Origin: Pseudomonas sp. R-28-1W-6
GTDB taxonomy: Bacteria; Pseudomonadota; Gammaproteobacteria; Pseudomonadales; Pseudomonadaceae
Reading direction: 5' to 3'
NCBI RefSeq assembly: GCF_009799925.1
Contig: NZ_WELK01000011.1
Coordinates: forward strand, 1 to 64,000
Length of the DNA: 64,000 nt
The notes beneath the pieces were generated by a model. The model worked only from the letters and a program-made list of their open reading frames with translations, made no database searches and was not told the origin of the DNA. Below are positions 62,059 to 64,000 of this stretch, piece by piece (the first letter of the stretch is position 1; every line of letters starts with the position of its first letter). The position numbers and the translations under genes are program-made.

Positions 62059-64000
62059 ATGCGTACCGAACAGCCGAAAATGATCTACCTCAAGGACTAT
62101 CAGGCCCCCGACTACCTGATCGACGAGACCCACCTGACTTTCGAGCTGTACGAGGACCACACCCTGGTCCACGCGCAACTGCTGATGCGCCGCAATCCGG
62201 CCTGCGGCGCCGGCCTGCCGCCGCTGGTGCTGGACGGCCAGCAACTGGAGCTGCTGGAGCTCAAGCTGGATGATCGCCAGTTGAGCGCCGCCGACTACCA
62301 GCTGGACGACAGCCACCTGACCCTGCAGCCGACCCAGGAACGCTTCGTCATCGACAGCAGCGTGCGCATCCACCCGGAAAGCAACACCGCGCTGGAAGGC
62401 CTGTACAAGTCCAGCGGCATGTACTGCACCCAGTGCGAGGCCGAGGGCTTCCGCAAGATCACCTACTACCTCGACCGCCCGGACGTGATGAGCAAGTTCA
62501 CCACCACGCTCAGTGCCGAACAGCACAGCTACCCGGTGCTGCTGTCCAACGGCAACCCGATCGCCAGCGGCAGCGAAGGCGACGGCCGCCACTGGGCGAC
62601 CTGGGAAGACCCGTTCATGAAGCCGGCCTACCTGTTCGCCCTGGTCGCCGGCGACCTGTGGTGCGTGGAGGATACCTTCACCACCCTGAGCGCCCGGGAA
62701 GTCACCCTGCGCATCTACGTCGAGCCGGAGAACATCGACAAGGTGCAGCACGCCATGGACAGCCTGAAGAAGTCGATGAAGTGGGACGAAGAGGTGTACG
62801 GGCGCGAGTACGACCTGGACATCTTCATGATCGTTGCGGTCAACGACTTCAACATGGGTGCCATGGAGAACAAGGGCCTCAACATCTTCAACTCTAGCTG
62901 CGTGCTGGCCCGCGCCGAGACCGCCACCGACGCCGCTCACCAGCGCGTGGAAGCGGTGGTAGCCCACGAGTACTTCCACAACTGGTCGGGCAACCGGGTG
63001 ACCTGTCGCGACTGGTTCCAGCTGTCGCTCAAGGAAGGCTTCACCGTGTTCCGCGATGCGGAGTTCTCGGCCGACATGAACTCGCGCACGGTCAAGCGCA
63101 TCGAGGACGTGGCCTACCTGCGTACCCACCAGTTCGCCGAGGACGCCGGCCCGATGGCCCACCCGGTGCGCCCGGATGCGTACATGGAAATCTCCAACTT
63201 CTACACCCTGACCATCTACGAGAAGGGTTCCGAAGTGCTGCGCATGATCCACACCCTGCTCGGCGCGGAGACCTTCCGCAAGGGTTCGGACCTGTATTTC
63301 GCCCGCCACGACGGTCAGGCGGTGACCTGCGACGACTTCGTCAAGGCCATGGAAGATGCCAGCGGCGTCGACCTGAGCCAGTTCAAGCGCTGGTACACCC
63401 AGGCCGGCACGCCGCGCCTGGAAGTCAGCGAGAGCTACGATGCGGCGGCCAACAGCTACCGCCTGCAGTTCCGCCAGAGCTGCCCGGCCACCCCGGGGCA
63501 GAATGACAAGCAGCCGTTCGTCATCCCGGTGGAGCTGGCGCTGCTGGATGCAGAGGGCCGCGAACTGCCGTTGCAGCTGGTCGGTGAAGACAGGCCGGTA
63601 GGGCGCTCCCGCGTGCTGCAAGTAACCCAGGCCGAGCAGGCTTTCACCTTCCTTAACCTTGAGGCCAAGCCGCTGCCTTCGCTGCTGCGTGGCTTCAGCG
63701 CGCCGGTCAAGCTGAGCTTCCCCTACAGCCGCGACCAGCTGATGTTCCTCATGCAGCACGACAGCGACGGTTTCAACCGCTGGGAAGCCGGCCAGCAGCT
63801 GGCCGTGCAGGTGCTGCAGGAGCTGATCGGTCAGCATCAACGCGGCGAGCCGCTGGTGCTGGATCAGCGCCTGGTCAGCGCCTTGCGCAGCGTGCTGGAA
63901 AACGCCAGCCTGGATCAGGCCATGGTCGCCGAAATGCTCTCGCTGCCGGGCGAGGGCTACCTCACCGAGATCAGCGAAGTGGCCGATGTCGACGCCATCC
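62059..64000 (+). CDS. pepN: Aminopeptidase N (M1 family), 3' end outside the window
   Basis: The first 647 codons of the usual ~885-residue zinc aminopeptidase; the frame is open to the last base. The N-terminal beta domain is followed by the catalytic domain with GAMEN (267-271) for substrate recognition and HEYFH (303-307) with the downstream Glu in FTVFRDAEFSADM for zinc. AAGAGG precedes ATG 62059. It probably shares a transcript with YeaC and DUF2797, since gaps are short and no terminator intervenes. Confidence 0.97.
   Translation, partial: MRTEQPKMIYLKDYQAPDYLIDETHLTFELYEDHTLVHAQLLMRRNPACGAGLPPLVLDGQQLELLELKLDDRQLSAADYQLDDSHLTLQPTQERFVIDSSVRIHPESNTALEGLYKSSGMYCTQCEAEGFRKITYYLDRPDVMSKFTTTLSAEQHSYPVLLSNGNPIASGSEGDGRHWATWEDPFMKPAYLFALVAGDLWCVEDTFTTLSAREVTLRIYVEPENIDKVQHAMDSLKKSMKWDEEVYGREYDLDIFMIVAVNDFNMGAMENKGLNIFNSSCVLARAETATDAAHQRVEAVVAHEYFHNWSGNRVTCRDWFQLSLKEGFTVFRDAEFSADMNSRTVKRIEDVAYLRTHQFAEDAGPMAHPVRPDAYMEISNFYTLTIYEKGSEVLRMIHTLLGAETFRKGSDLYFARHDGQAVTCDDFVKAMEDASGVDLSQFKRWYTQAGTPRLEVSESYDAAANSYRLQFRQSCPATPGQNDKQPFVIPVELALLDAEGRELPLQLVGEDRPVGRSRVLQVTQAEQAFTFLNLEAKPLPSLLRGFSAPVKLSFPYSRDQLMFLMQHDSDGFNRWEAGQQLAVQVLQELIGQHQRGEPLVLDQRLVSALRSVLENASLDQAMVAEMLSLPGEGYLTEISEVADVDAI

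Overview
The window is high-GC Gammaproteobacterial chromosome and reads as a Pseudomonas of the P. aeruginosa lineage in the broad sense. From memory (not checked by alignment), the order TetR–hydrolase–aldolase–thioesterase–Dus–ibpA, leuCDB–asd–usg–fimV–truA–trpF–accD–folC–SPOR–cvpA–purF–metZ, xcp, tRNA-Val/Asp–AraC–fadH and nadK–metallophosphatase–rhomboid–pepN follows P. aeruginosa PAO1. Most of the window is therefore core genome, and species-level differences appear as insertions into that frame.

Region by region. Positions 1-5.6 kb hold the end of tRNA-Glu, an apparently self-repressed TetR gene with an alpha/beta hydrolase, and an Entner-Doudoroff set pgl–edd–eda with a thioesterase. 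Positions 5.7-7.4 kb hold dusC and a heat-shock gene, ibpA, with both a sigma-32 promoter and a ROSE-type RNA thermometer. Positions 7.4-11.2 kb encode a six-PAS GGDEF-EAL protein. Positions 11.3-16.8 kb carry a LysR regulator divergent from leuC-leuD-leuB-asd, with a clear LysR-type box between them. Positions 16.9-28.7 kb are a run of housekeeping genes (usg-like, fimV, truA, trpF, accD, folC, SPOR protein, cvpA, purF, metZ).

Positions 29.1-48.0 kb are a type II secretion (xcp/gsp) locus. gspC-gspD run leftward and gspE-F-G-H-I-J-K-L-M run rightward. About 8.9 kb separate the two operons. That gap holds a MalT-like LuxR regulator, a 913-residue animal-type haem peroxidase, and an AT-richer accessory patch. 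The patch contains a REP-associated (HUH) transposase gene bounded by 17-bp inverted repeats, a 5'-truncated gene, two unrecognised genes, and a degenerate second copy of the peroxidase 3' end with its terminator. AACAAT-type elements lie upstream of gspC, the LuxR gene, the peroxidase gene and gspE, which suggests common control of machine, regulator and possible substrate. This is the most interesting part of the window.

Positions 48.2-64 kb are core again: tRNA-Val and tRNA-Asp with a good promoter, a 28-codon acidic micro-ORF with a perfect Shine-Dalgarno, an AraC regulator with a membrane-anchored partner, fadH, a SnoaL-like protein, a coiled-coil protein, a PLP enzyme, a double-cNMP/rhodanese protein, DUF1853, nadK, a metallophosphatase, a rhomboid protease, YeaC, DUF2797 and the first 647 codons of pepN, which runs off the end. 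No rRNA, CRISPR array, prophage or integrase was seen.
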